Shown here: positions 13,602 through 25,223 of the stretch, one piece after another
How positions within the stretch are numbered: position 1 is the stretch's first letter
Layout: each line of letters opens with the position of its first letter
Assembly (NCBI GenBank): GCA_019775845.1
Contig: JADQAV010000008.1
Span: 620,001 to 684,000, forward strand
Direction: 5' to 3'
DNA: 64,000 nucleotides
Origin: Myrmaecium sp. VS I D KN 1
Taxonomy: Eukaryota; Ascomycota; Dothideomycetes; Valsariales; Valsariaceae
Program-made: the position numbers and the translations under genes
The notes under the pieces: generated by a model
Database searches by the model: none
What the model was told of the DNA's origin: nothing
The model's input: only the letters and a program-made list of their open reading frames with translations

Positions 13602-15769
13602 CGAGTGCGACGGACGAGAGGCGGGGTACGACAGAACGCGGAGGGACGCGACAATGAAGTCAACGACTCATGAATTGGGGGACTGGATAAGACGAGGATG
13701 GTGAGAAGACGCCGACGACGACGGTGGTGGTAGTGGAAGAGGTAGTAGAGTAAAGAAAAAGAGCAGAGAGAACAGGTGCGGGCTTGCTGAGGCGATGCAG
13801 CAGGCAGACAGGTAGGCAGACTCAGCTCGATACCTCAGAAGAGCATCCCATCCGTTCACTAAAAACGTTAGCAGGCGACGGGCACGAGCAGAGCTTTTCC
13901 TCCCGCTCGCAAGCTGCTACGGACTGGCATGCTCTTCGTCAGGGCGGCGCCTCCGTCCGGCCGTCTGGCCCACCTTCTGGATTGGAGGTGCAGCCAAAAA
14001 GACCTTTCCGGACCTGTGGGCAGCGAGTGATTTGCACGCCTCCCCCGCCCACCAGACCTGATCCGCCGCTAGGAGGGGGTGGTGGGTGGGCTGTGAGTCG
14101 CCCGGTGATAGGTGGATCCGGCCGAGGGCGAGCTGCAGCCACACGTCAGACCCGACCATTCAGCAGTGATAGGCGATGGATGAGTGAGATGGGGACGATG
14201 GTGGATGGTGGATGGAGGAAAATGGATGGTTGGAATGGTTCGGGAGGACAAGCGAGAGGTCGGAGGCTTGTTGGAGGAGATTCAAGTTGTTATAGGTAGG
14301 TTGCACACCGGAGACTTTTCATCAGCTTCGGAGTAGCACCGACAGTTACATACAAAAGTCAAGGGTCAAATGGTAGTTCGTTCGTTCGTTCGCGATGGCC
14401 ACCGCCGTTTAAAGTGTTTCTTCCTTTGAGAAAAATAGGGAAAATTCGAAGGATTCCCGAGCTAAAACAGAAAATAGCTGAATGATGGAAGACGTTCGTT
14501 CTTCACCCCCACAACCGTTTTTCCCTTCCTTCAGACCCTCATCCATCTGTCAGTTGCACCTTATTTTCGTCCCGACAGAAGGGTAAGAACTACTAGTTAT
14601 GGAGATACGAGATCGAAGGAAGAAACGGAGGAAGAAATCCACAATCCTCATCAAAAATCCCTTTCTCCACTCCCGCGTGGTTGGGAAGACGCTACTCCTG
14701 GTTACGGACGAAAAAAGCGAAGACCTAGAGACGGGAGGAGGTGGAGGGGAAAAAAAGGCGACGCCATGTCGTCACCGATCTCTCCCTTCAGGTCCACCCC
14801 GCCGCCGGGACCCGTCGGCGATCTTCGATGTCGGGCGTCGGCGGTCCTCGGCCGGTCGGCGCGCGCGCGTGCATCACCACCACCGCCGCCGCCAACCATC
14901 CACCAAGCACATTGCCTAGTTGGGAGAGTGGTTTGTATTCAAGCCGGCCCTTGGCATCTTCCTGCAAAGACGAGACTTCATATTAAGATAGATAATATCC
15001 ATCGGTATCCGTCTCCCCTCGCTCGGCCTATCCGAAGGGAAGGAGAGGAAGGACGACATATGTAACCTACCACCCTCTCTCTCTCTATAGAGAAAAGGGG
15101 GGGGGGAGGGGGGGGGAGAGCAAACCATCTCACCTCAGCGCAGCGCAGTTCCTCTCCTCTTCTCTCCTCTCATCTCAGCTCAGCTCAGCCCAACCCAATC
15201 CAGCGCCGCGCAGTGCAGCATCAGACTCCGTCTTCCATTGTGCGACGACGACGACGACGACGGCAACATGGCGATAAGTACGACATACTGTACATGGCGC
15301 ATCGCTTGGCGTCAGAGCTGAGCTGATGCGGGGACTTGTGTGAGTGTGGTGGTATGTACCGAAGCACTTTCCCAACCCTTGTTTTCTTTTGTTCTGAGAA
15401 AGAGAGAGAAAGATAGTAGAATGGGGAATGGGGAATGGCAATGTGATATTCCCCCTTCGATCGGTTGGAGGGATGATATCGATCTAGCCCGTCACCCCGT
15501 ATACAGGCACTCATGGGTGTTTGTAGGCTTCGAGTGCATGCGTGTGTATGCACCGGACCTTCAAACACCGTGTTGGTGGTGGTGCTGCATATGTATGACA
15601 TTACACTTGTACCCGGAGACCCCCTGGTGAATCCCTCATCTGCTGTATCTGTACCTGACTCAAAAGGTTCGGTACATCATGTACGATATACTATGTACAC
15701 AGTATGCTCTTTATATCTCCCAAGTCTTTTTGCCTGTTCATGTCAGAATCAAGGAAAATCTATGTAAGT
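13602..15769. other. 2.2-kb intergenic region with a G-rich tract and simple repeats
   Basis: This lies upstream of the AhpC-like gene and downstream of the P450 (both minus strand). It contains TTCG repeats near 14380, a CT stretch leading into a G10-A-G9 tract (15097-15116), a CGA repeat (about 15244-15262) and a TACTGTACA motif at 15286. No open frame here has recognisable protein character. Confidence 0.5.
15097..15116 (+). repeat. G10-A-G9 homopurine tract
   Basis: A run of ten G, one A and nine G, preceded by CT repeats. It could form a G-quadruplex and is also a likely sequencing or assembly weak point. Confidence 0.85.
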
Positions 15770-17776
15770 TTACCATCCCTCTCTCCTCGTCACCCGCGCC
15801 GGCATGCCCTGCGATGGCTTCGCCGTCGCATACAGCGTCTGATACGCCGGATCGCCATACACCCCCCGCCGCTCCTTGTGCGAGACCCCGTCGTCGTACA
15901 GCGAGCCGTCCCCCCTCAGCGCCGCCTGCTCGCCGTACGCCGTCGCCACGTCGAACCGGCGCAGCGTCAGCGCCAGCACCGCCCGCATCTCGATCATCGC
16001 CAGCTCCTGCCCGAGGCAGTTGCGGGGCCCCTTCTCGAACGGGCGAAAGCCGTCCTTGGGCAGGCGGGCGGCCGCCTCGCCGGGGAGGAACCGCTCCGGC
16101 ACGAACTCGCCCGCCCGCTCGCCCCAGAGGGCCGGGTCGCGGTTCATCGTGTGCGAGACGATCCAGACCTGGAAGCCGTCGGTGGGGATCCGCTCGCCCG
16201 TCGCCGGGTTCGTGATCGCGTGGCCCGGCACGCCCTGGCGGATCGTCGACGCGGACGGGTACAGCCGCATGGTCTCACGGATCGCCGCGGTGATGTAGTC
16301 GAGCTTGTACAGGATCGCCGGGTTCGCGCTGATGAGCTCCGCATCCTTGGAGACGTCCGTTCCGAGCATGGCGTCCAGCTCCGCCCGCGCCGCGGCCAAC
16401 GCGGCCGGGTGCTTGGCGAGGAGGTGGTAGCAGAAGCAGATCACGGAGGAAGACGTGTCGAAGCCGGCCAGCAGGAAGATGCGGAACTGCTCGATGGCGA
16501 TCTTGCGGAAGGAGGCGTAGTCGGCGGCGCCCAGCGTCCTCTTGGTCCCGCTGCTCGCTCCCTCTTGCTCATTCCGGTAGGCCTCGAGAGCCAGGTCAAT
16601 CACCGGTCGCTTCCCGCTGTTCTTGGACTGCGTCGTATCGTTGGAAAGCATACGCTGGTCTAGGGCTTTGCCTACGTAAGCCTGCGCCTTGCGAGAATAG
16701 TACCACTGTACGATCGGTCTGATGGGGTTCAGCCTGTGAAACGGGTTGACGCTCTGAACGTCAGGCAACCAAGCCAGCTGCTTATTGAGTATAGAAATGA
16801 ACTCGTTTTCGCTCGTTTGCGCGTCAAACGAATGTTGCCTTCAGGCCCGTTGTCAGCTCCGCATTGGCCAGAGGGGCTAAGAGGTTTATAATAAGGGAAG
16901 TGTCACGTACAAGACGACCTGGCCGATGATATCAAGGGTCAAACTGCTGATCCTGTCCTCTAAGCGGAAAACCTGCCGTTTGGTTGCGAGGTCATCCATG
17001 ACATGAATGAATATCTGAATCTTCTCCACGATTAGAGGGACCAAAGTCATTAGATGGTTTGCTGAAAACCCGGGGTTGAAAATCTTTCGCCATCTCTTCC
17101 AGTCTTCCCCGTTCACAGCGACCATGTTGTTCTTCTGGGCGATGGGGTCCAGGAAGTCACCGAGAAGGGGGGGTTTGGGCAGAGAGGGCTCAACAGTGCA
17201 CTCCTGAGCTACTTTGGGGTCGGACACCACTAAGAGTTTATCGCTTTTGAACGGCCTGAGAAGGAAGCAGTGGGATCAGCTGGAGGGCGTGACCTCGCGA
17301 AAGAGGCATGCCTTACCAAGTATCGAAGGTGAAAACGCCGGGAAGATTGTACTCCCGCTTCAATTCGGTCATCATCACTTGCGGATGCACGCGGTGCGGC
17401 AAGGCCAGTTGCACGGGTCCGACGGACGCCTAGTACTTCTCAGTGGGCGGATGGCGAGCATGTCAAGCAGGATCATATCAGTCTTACCAGTGAACCCCAA
17501 AGCCACGAATGTGGAGGACCGGGCTTCATGCGATACCGTCAGTCGACTTGCAAAGGCAGTAGATACCGCATGGCTTAGATATGTGAATAGCAGGCTCCGT
17601 GCCAGGTCCCCATAACAGCGCTTAGATGGGAAAGTTAGAGAAACCAAACTTACGAGGTTCCGGAATAGCTTTCGATGATGATAGCTGACATAGAAAAATC
17701 TGGCAACAAAAAAGACAAGGAAGCAGACCACAGCTGTTGGTGTCAATAGAACTTTGAAGGCATCCATGACTGCCAT
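15770..17776 (-). CDS. Cytochrome P450 monooxygenase
   Basis: Five exons (17654-17776, 17488-17523, 17317-17429, 16911-17255, 15770-16838) join into about 561 residues. The 36-nt second exon supplies PGPPHSWLWGSL, restoring the proline-rich hinge after an N-terminal membrane anchor (about residues 8-30). Landmarks are the I-helix AGFDTSSS near 330, the K-helix ETMR near 394, a PERF-type segment and the heme-binding PFEKGPRNCLGQELA with the Cys ligand near 479. It is therefore a complete microsomal class II enzyme. The I-helix has DTS rather than the usual DTT. No polyketide synthase, peptide synthetase or terpene cyclase lies nearby, so a secondary-metabolite role is not supported by context. 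CYP family assignment needs a database comparison. Confidence 0.92.
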
Positions 17777-19242
17777 GATGGTCTTAACGGACGAAGATCA
17801 GTAAGGACTTGTATCGCTCGGAGTGGCTATGAGATTTGGAAAAATAAAGACGCAGAAGAGGTTTTTGTAATCATAACGCTCCTCTTCGGATTGGATGCGC
17901 TTGGCTGTTCTTAACGGTGCGTGTGTGCATCCTGCGAAGGATGAAGGATCCGCCAGAATTGGCTGAGCAACGGAAGGCGGCGCTTGATGGTTGAATCGCA
18001 AACATGCAACGAGCTGGGTCTTCTAGGAAGACGCACGTATTGCTACAGCTTCATAGCATGGCAGAGGCATCCGTCCGTGTGTAGTAGGTAGCACAGTGAC
18101 CTAGGATCAGAAGCTGAGGTTTGGTGGATGAACCCCCAGTCGCAGCGATTGTGGGGAACCGGTTCCGAGCCCCGGGCCGCCATGGCCATGGCAGCGCTGT
18201 CGTTTGGAAGTCCTTTATCTTATCGCTTTTCCTTTCAGCATCTTCAACATGAAGATACTGTATCCGGCTCTCGACATGTCCAACCGTCGATGTACCTGTT
18301 CCTTTCCGCACAAAGAAGAGGTGATTAGTAGGTACCATGTGGCTTTCAACCTTTCCGACACCGCAGCCGAGTCCTCCACCATTCCTTTTCCACTTCCTCA
18401 CACTCATCTCACCGATGTTCTGAACGGTCGCTTTGTGGAAATGAGGATCTCGGCCGATCGCCGAGCTAGCAGAGTTCTTTCCCACGGAAAACACCGACAG
18501 ACCGTCCTTGCACGCCGTGCCCCGTGCAAGCAACTTTAGCCTGGTGTGTCGAGCATGCCCGGGCTGCTGTGCACCTCCTCACCCCTCAACCACTGGCCGG
18601 AGTGCATGCCCCAGCGATTGCCGATCCTTCATGGCTGGCGCGTGTACCGCAGCACAGAGTTGGCGCAATGGTGAACGCTGGAGCGAGCGTCTGGCAGCAT
18701 GCTGAACGAGCGTCGCCGACGACGCTCTCCCAGGAAATCCATCCCAACTACATCAGCTTCCAGCAACCTATCCGTCTTGGCAGGTCAGATACCCACGGAA
18801 CCGTGATGGCACAGCGAAGGATGACCCTAGGGACTTTACCCCCGACGAGGAGGAAACAGAGAAGCAGGGACGTCGCCAGATTGGACGGTTGGATTGTTTC
18901 AGAAGGCCGGGCCTGAGTCCTCGGTTGGCTGTAGTTTGGCACTTCGGCTCCCCTAACGGTCTGGCTGGACCCTGGATCCCCGCTGGAAACGGTCGGCTGG
19001 ACCCCCCACCTCGAGCCCCTGAATTGCTGCTGTTGGAAGACGTCGGCCGTCCTGTCTCCCCTCATCTCACATTGTCCGGTTTCCAACCACAGCTGGTATA
19101 GGAGCAGATGGGTGGTGATTCTCTCGGTGCTACTGTTGAGTAGGAATAGCCAATGGCTATCGCCCACGCCCATGTTCCCTGTTCAGTGCCCCATGCTTCG
19201 TCCCTGCACCCCATGTCCTACGCCATGCCATACTTTGCCATA

Positions 19243-19262
19243 CCATGCCATGCCATGCCATG
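19243..19262 (+). repeat. CCATG pentamer tandem repeat
   Basis: Four CCATG units in tandem, with two more imperfect copies just upstream near 19222-19240. It lies in the promoter-side region of the septin gene. Confidence 0.8.
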
Positions 19263-19314
19263 CGCACGCCGGAGAAACAAGCCAGCTTGTTTCCCTACTC
19301 TTTCCTCCCCTTAC

Positions 19315-19336
19315 CTCTCTCTCTCTCTCTCTCTCC
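19315..19336 (+). repeat. CT dinucleotide repeat
   Basis: Eleven CT units in a larger pyrimidine tract about 700 bases upstream of the septin start codon. A CT-rich leader element is possible; nothing further is visible. Confidence 0.85.
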
Positions 19337-20035
19337 TTCTCTTCCACGTCTCCTCAAACGGTTCTCTCTCTCCCTCTCTTTCTCTCCCTCTCTCTCTCCC
19401 TCCCTTCATCTCCCCGGTGACTTTGACCAGCCACCCCCCGAGCAGGCTCTCGCTCCGTTTTTCCGACAACCATCCAGCTCAGGCGCTACAGCTGTAGCCC
19501 AGCGCTAGGATCCATAGCCGCAGAGGACTAGCTGCGCCAGCCGCTGCGTCGTCCCGCAAACTGCAAAGCGTTCCTGGCCTACTCCAGCTAAACTTGACCA
19601 CGGGAGACCCTTGTATCGGTTTCGCGACCTCGCTCTTGAGAGCACCAAAGGAGTACATACGGGGTACGGCTTTCCTTATTTCCAATTATATCAAGGAAAC
19701 TTGTAAGGTAGGCGTGTTCACTTCCACTCACCATTCTCTCTTTGCCTTTTCTCATCGCCCTTGGCTCGGAGCTGATCCCGTCTCCTGATGCCGTAGCTCG
19801 CCTACTACCTAACATCTCACCACCAACCTTCACTCCAAGATCTCCTTTCCAACATCCGTGATCCGTGCGTGTTTCCGCTCCCTGACGCCTACATACTAGA
19901 ACCCTCTGGCCGCATTTGCTTTGGCGTAAAGTAGCGCCGCAATCGCCGCCGGCCCTCCACCTCCGTTCGCAATTTCCCCGCGGACGAGACTCAAAGTGCG
20001 AAGAATTTCTATAGGTAACAGGTTGTGCCCAGACG

Positions 20036-22001
20036 ATGGCCACTGTCGCTCCCGAGGGAACCTCACCCCGTCTTGATTCCACCCCCGAAGACTACGCATC
20101 TTCCCCCGTCTCCAGCTCTGCCCCCGTCGGCGACCAGCAACAGCCCCTTGAGCAGACGTCGCATCCGCAGGGCGGTCCGCGCCGAACGAGCTTCAACTTT
20201 CTGCGCCGGTCGAAGTCCAGGGAAGGTCAACCGAACGTCGGCCATCGAAGTGTGTCGGGAGCCAAGATGGGCAGGAAACAGAAGGCGCGAGCCCAGGAGG
20301 AACTTCTCCGTCAGCAAAGGGAAGCCGCGCTTCTGCCGCAGAAACCCCCGCAGCTGCCCAGTCCTCCTCCACTGCCCACCATCAACACCTTTGGTGGCGA
20401 AAACGCTCGTCCCGACTCCGTCGCCATCATCTCCAACCAGGTCAACAGCTACTACGCAAGGCCGGCCAAGCAGCCGCCCACGGATCGCAGGATGCATCCC
20501 ACCCCCAAGCCTCCCACCGTCCCCGCCCCTCCTGTTTCGGGCAGCTCGCCCTACAACAGCAGCAGTGACTTCGACCCGTATGCGAGGACCGAGAGCATGA
20601 CACACCGTGGTCGTTACAGCTATGCCAGCAGTGCCGTCAGCACTCTCAATAGCCCTCGTCGGATGAGGAGGAGAAAGGACCCCACGCCGTTCAAGTCAGT
20701 GACACACACACACACGCACACTACCTTACATTCGCTGATTACTGACTGTGAGCTGTAGTATCCTTGTCGTTGGTGCCAAGAACTCAGGGAAGACGTCGTT
20801 CATCAACTTCCTCCGAAAGGCGCTTGCCCTTCCTCCGAACAAACACCCTCAGACTGCTCCGCCTCCAAAGACAAACCTGCCTCCGAACTCTCCCTTCACC
20901 TCCGAGTTTCTCGAGAGCGAGATTGACAATGAGCGGATTGGTGTTACCCTCTGGGACTCGCAGGGCCTGCAGAAGAATATCGTGGACCTCCAGCTGCGTG
21001 AGATGTCGGCCTTCCTGGAGTCCAAATTCGAGGAAACTTTCGCAGAGGAGCAGAAGGTGGTCAGAGCTCCTGGGGTCCTCGATACGCACATCCATTGTGT
21101 CTTCCTGATACTCGATCCGGCGCGCCTGGACTCCAACATTGCCGAATCCCACACCACCAGCAGCAGCATGGACTTTGGCATGCCGTCCCGGATCATTGGG
21201 GGGTTAGATGAGGACCTTGACATTCAGGTCTTGAGAACTCTGCGGGGCAAGACCACCGTGATCCCGGTTATCAGCAAGGCTGATACTGTTACCACGGCCC
21301 ATATGACGTACTTGAAGAAGACTGTCTGGGACAGTTTGAAACAAGCCAAGCTTGACCCGCTTGAAGCACTCGCTTTGGACACGGACGAAGAAGATGGTGA
21401 CATTCTGGACGAAAGAGATGAGGATACGTTCCTGCACTCGTCGTCTGATACTGATGACATGATCGACAAGCTCGTCGATCGTTCGTCGTCCGAGGCTCCA
21501 CGTTCCCGAACCTCCTCCAACTCCACCTCCCCTCCTCAATCCCCGGACGGTGCCCCTAAACGCCCTATCGACGGTCACAAGCGCCGTGCGTCCGCCATGT
21601 CCGCCACTATCGCATCCGCGGAGCAAGCGTCTTCCGAAGTTCCCTATCTCCCGCTCAGCATCATCTCGCCGGATCTTTACGAGCCGGACGTCGTCGGACG
21701 AAAATTCCCGTGGGGCTTTGCAGACCCGTACAACGCGGATCACTGTGATTTCGTTCGTCTTAAGGAGAGCGTCTTCAGCGAATGGCGCGGAGAGCTACGC
21801 CAAGCAAGTCGTGAACGCTGGTATGAGGGTTGGAGGACTAGTCGTCTGAAACAACGTATAGACACGCCCTCAAGAAGGGGAACCGCAGGCGATCTTGGTG
21901 GGAAGAAGAAGTTCTCCCTCAGCCCAGTCACGAACAATATCAGGTCGCTCAGTGCGGGCAGCGTCCCCGAAAATCAAAAAGCCCAGTATAAGGGCTTCTA
22001 G
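20036..22001 (+). CDS. aspE: Septin, AspE-type (group 5)
   Basis: Two exons (20036-20694, 20759-22001) flank a 64-nt intron containing a CA repeat and give about 633 residues. The first 220 residues are basic, proline-rich and disordered. The septin G domain starts with NILVVGAKNSGKTSF (P-loop), continues with a switch-II motif WDSQG in place of the usual DTPG, and has SKAD in place of the AKAD-type G4 specificity motif. The C-terminal part has FPWGFADPYNADHCDF, the septin-unique-element region. Loss of canonical G3 residues together with a long N-terminal extension fits the filamentous-fungus AspE group rather than the four core septins. Septins polymerise into cortical rings and filaments at septa and hyphal tips. 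An inserted acidic loop lies around residues 430-520. Confidence 0.85.
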
Positions 22002-23321
22002 CACGCTCCACTCTACTGGCGACCACGCGGCGATATCGGCGGGCGCCCTCGACTAGCCCTTCTTGAACGGTGTCAAGAAAGGAGAGTCCACCCTTACCGG
22101 TTATTGATCTGTGTTTTCTTCTGCGCCCGCTGGGCGGCGATTTTTGCTACGGTTAGTGGTTTTCTCGGGTATTCGTGCGACTTCACTTCACTCTGCCAGC
22201 ACCCGTGCCCCTTAGTGCATGAATAGTGTTGGCATTTCTTCTTGAGATCTGGCCCTTTATGTTTTTCTTTTCGTTTGCAACATACCCAAGCCCCTTTTCA
22301 ACCAATCTTTGCTCACCGTCTTCGCTTTGCTATGTCTGTTCTTCCGCTGGCTGGGTTTCACCCGCTGTCATCATTTCTCCTAGTACGCCCTATGCTGGGG
22401 AGCAGCTTCGCCATAATGAAGGCAAGGGCCTCGTCAATTCCAGGATCTTTATTCGGAGCCCATGGGAAAATGAATGGACCATGCAACATAAAACATCGCT
22501 TACATACGTACGCAATTCCTTGCTTCTTCTCTGAGGAAGGCTCTGCGGTCCCAGGCCATGTTGCACATTTTTTCACGTCTTCTATCGGACCATGCAGCCT
22601 TATGTATCTTCTTCTTCTTCTCGTTTTTCTTCTTAGATCCAGCTAGCTGTGATGATATCCATTCAACCTTTTTCTTCTTCCATTTGGTGCCGGTCAGTTT
22701 CACCAACCGTTCCACATGCTTGTCAAGCACCTCTAGATGCAGTTAGGGTAGGGTAAGTAGCTCATATCGATGGAAAACTGAACATGGATCGAAGGACCTC
22801 CTATCGTACGCCCCCTCCTCACCACCATCTACGACTACTCCGGTAAACCGCTCCCGTCCTACGAGAGAGCGAACGGTCCATGGTATTCCAAATCGAGCGA
22901 GATATGCGGCTGAACTGGAGAGTAGGGAAGCAAAGAAAGGGCTAAAGGAATACGTCAGACTCCCACATACTTCGTGATCGACGCCCGGCTTCACTCCTTG
23001 GGAATATTTTGGCAAAAATTCATAGGGAAAGAGACAAGTGACGCTGGCCCCGTTAGACCCATCCAACAACTCCGCCGCGACTAAGAAAAAAAAAACTGAT
23101 ACATTGGATCTGGTGTACCAAGCCCAGTCCGTCGTTTCCTGAGAAGAAGAGTAAGGGGAGGTTCAAAACCTCAGCATGTCCAACGCCGACTGTCTATCGA
23201 ATCCGCCGGGATCCCCGATTTGACGAGCCAGAGAAACGGAAGGAAAGAAGAAAAAAACGGGAAGGGTATCTTTGGCTCTAACTAGCCCTTCTTATGCAGG
23301 CGAAAGAATCATCCTTTTTCA
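22002..23321. other. Convergent intergenic region between aspE and the GT8 gene
   Basis: Only 3' flanks are expected here. T-rich and TTC-rich stretches (22590-22680) and A-rich ones (23085, 23240) dominate. A TTCAAAACCTC string near 23161 looks like a tRNA T-loop, but no acceptor or D arm can be paired with it. No gene is called. Confidence 0.5.
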
Positions 23322-24596
23322 TCAGCTGCTCATGCTGGCGCTGGTGCGGTTCGCCTTCTTCGCCTCCTGCAGACTTTCGTCCTCCGTGGGCGGATGGTGC
23401 CGGAAGGATGGCAGGTCGATGCCCTTGCCGATGAAGTAGCCCTTGGCGAGCCAGCGCTGCTGCCGCCAGAGGCGGCGGAGCTTGGGGTCGGCGCGAAGGC
23501 CCCAGTCGAACTGGCCGTCGTCGAGGTGGTAGCGGGCGTGGAAGCTGCGGACGCCGCGTTCGTAGTCGTTCCAGTTGGCCCTGTTGGAGGTGGGACCAAG
23601 GTGAGTTAGGACTTTCTTTTTCTTTTCCCTTTCTGCTGGGTGAGTGGCTGATACATACCAGTTCATGTTCCAGTAGTAGCTCAGGGTGGTCCAGGGCATG
23701 TTGCCGCCGGGCCCGCGGCGGTGGGCGTAGTTGAGCAGGTTTTGCTCCGGGAAGCCCGGGTCGAAGCGGGGGTTCTCGCGGACGAGGCTGAGGTAGTAGC
23801 GGAAGATCTCCTCGGAGGGACGGAAGACGAAGAAGCCGGCGTTGAGGGCGTCGCCTTCCTCGGGCGGCCAGGCGTGGTCCATGCTGGCGGGGTACTCGGG
23901 CCGGCCGGCGAAGAGGTAGGCGTCGGGCTGGGGGGCCTCGTCGGTCTTGACGGCGTCCGGGTGGGCGCGGCGGCGGTTGGCGGTGAGGTTGGCGGCCGGG
24001 TCGTCGAAGACGCCGTCGAGGCGGGCGACGACGAGGTGGTCGGCGTCGAGGAAGCAGATCTTGTCGTACTCGGTCAGCTGGAAGAGGCGGAGCTTGCTCA
24101 TGACGTCGCGCCACCGGGGCAGCGTCGGCTTCAGCCAGGCGAACCGGAGCGGCTCGACGGGGACGACGATGGCGCCGTAGGCGGCGAAGCGGTCCCGCTT
24201 TCGCTGGGAGACCTCGTCGGTGACGAGCACGAGGAAGGGCAGGGGCGGGTCGGACCGCGTGGCGGGGTCGTGCAGCAGCTTGTAGGCGAGCTGCTGGATG
24301 TAGACGAAGTAGCCGTCCTCGTCGTCGTCGACGTCGGCCGCGTCGTCGGGCACGGCGTCGTTGTGCGACATGAAGGTCGCGAAGGCGTATTTGGGATGCG
24401 CTGTCGCTGGGCTCGTGACTGCGGAGAGGGCGGCGGCGGCGGCGGTGTTGTCGTTGCTGCTTCCGCCGATGGTGACGCTGGTCCAGTACACCAGACCGAG
24501 CGCGAGGAGGAGGGTCGCGTAGAGGCGCAGAAACCGCGGCTGGTGCGCTTGCGACGTCACCGCTGCGAGCCTGTTTATCTTCTCGTGCAGGATCAT
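23322..24596 (-). CDS. Glycosyltransferase family 8 protein (glycogenin/GNT1-like), type II membrane protein
   Basis: Two exons (23659-24596, 23322-23580) give about 398 residues. The 78-nt intron is a multiple of three with no stop, so the unspliced frame is also open; splicing restores WNMNWANWNDYE, which fits the family better. A short cytosolic N-tail is followed by a signal anchor near residues 22-45, placing the enzyme in the Golgi lumen. The GT8 metal-binding DxD is in ICFLDADHLVVARLD, followed by LNAGFFVFRPS and a C-terminal histidine-containing HYHLDDGQFDW stretch. GT8 enzymes are retaining transferases using UDP-sugars (for example glycogenin or the GlcNAc transferase Gnt1). The anchored form argues for glycoprotein or glycan modification rather than glycogen priming. 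The acceptor is unknown. Confidence 0.88.
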   Translation of the reverse strand: MILHEKINRLAAVTSQAHQPRFLRLYATLLLALGLVYWTSVTIGGSSNDNTAAAAALSAVTSPATAHPKYAFATFMSHNDAVPDDAADVDDDEDGYFVYIQQLAYKLLHDPATRSDPPLPFLVLVTDEVSQRKRDRFAAYGAIVVPVEPLRFAWLKPTLPRWRDVMSKLRLFQLTEYDKICFLDADHLVVARLDGVFDDPAANLTANRRRAHPDAVKTDEAPQPDAYLFAGRPEYPASMDHAWPPEEGDALNAGFFVFRPSEEIFRYYLSLVRENPRFDPGFPEQNLLNYAHRRGPGGNMPWTTLSYYWNMNWYVSATHPAEREKKKKVLTHLGPTSNRANWNDYERGVRSFHARYHLDDGQFDWGLRADPKLRRLWRQQRWLAKGYFIGKGIDLPSFRHHPPTEDESLQEAKKANRTSASMSS

Positions 24597-24832
24597 GGTG
24601 CGTGGGAAGGAGGAGTTCGGGCTAGAAGGTGGAGGATGGAGGGAAAGAAGACCGTAGGTTTAGGAAGAGGGTTTATGGCGGTGAGGGAATTCGCATCGCA
24701 AGGGAGGGGAGAGGCGGAAAAGGGTTGGTGAGGGAGGTGTGAATTGGGACTCCTAGGATTGGGAATGAGAATGGGATCAGGGAGGATACGGTAGATGGAT
24801 GGCTGAGCAGGGTAAGCTGAGGTGAGCGACCA

Positions 24833-24850
24833 ACCTACCTACCTACCTAC
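24833..24850 (+). repeat. ACCT tetranucleotide repeat
   Basis: More than four ACCT units upstream of the GT8 gene, with related CTACC runs near 24925-24945. Its reverse complement recurs about 370 bases downstream. Confidence 0.85.
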
Positions 24851-25208
24851 ACTTACTCATTTAGCCTTACCGTTTTTTCTTCCGCTTGTCTGCGTCTGTC
24901 TGGTCTTATTTTGACATGCCTTACTGCCTACCTGCCTACCTACTCGCGCGTCTCTGATATGTTATGGTGAGGGCGGTGAGAAAAGGAGGGGCGAGTCATT
25001 CATGTTGTTTCTTTTGTGTCTTTCGTTTCTATGCTGACGGCCTGCGCTTTGATCTTAGGTATATACTATATTTCTCTCTCCGTCTTTTCTTTCTCTCCCT
25101 CTTTCTGTGTGGAAGGATTGTGACTTCCATTTCCCTCTCAACATGAGGTTTTGGAGGGGAAAGCAATGGTGACATTCCACCGACGCGGACATGGAATTCG
25201 TAAGTACA

Positions 25209-25223
25209 GTAGGTAGGTAGGTA
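25209..25223 (+). repeat. GTAG tetranucleotide repeat
   Basis: Almost four GTAG units, complementary to the ACCT repeat at 24833-24850. The two could pair as the stem of a large hairpin. Confidence 0.8.

Larger units (their letters stand above)
17777..20035. other. 2.3-kb divergent intergenic region between the P450 and septin AspE
   Basis: This holds both promoters. The septin-proximal half is strongly pyrimidine-rich, with a CCATG tandem at 19243-19262, CT runs at 19315-19336 and more from 19363 to 19410. Such CT-rich leaders are common before strong fungal start sites. Open frames up to 160 codons occur on both strands, but none shows family motifs or plausible composition. Confidence 0.5.

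Noticed and set aside
15704-16663. 319-codon plus-strand open frame opposite the P450
   Set aside because: Arg/Val/Gly-rich antisense shadow; the heme-binding motif lies on the minus strand.
9833-17776. Secondary-metabolite cluster (P450 with neighbouring kinase and redox protein)
   Set aside because: No backbone synthase, transporter or pathway regulator is present, and the neighbours are generic.
22741-22755. Telomere-like TTAGGGTAGGG string
   Set aside because: Only one and a half imperfect units, internal and next to ordinary flanks; no array.
23150-23185. tRNA-like T-arm near 23161
   Set aside because: The TTCAAAA loop with short stem has no matching A box, anticodon arm or acceptor stem around it.
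23721-24731. 336-codon plus-strand open frame opposite the GT8 gene
   Set aside because: It is a Val/Gly/Glu-rich shadow of third-position GC bias on the antisense strand. The minus-strand frame carries the real GT8 motifs.
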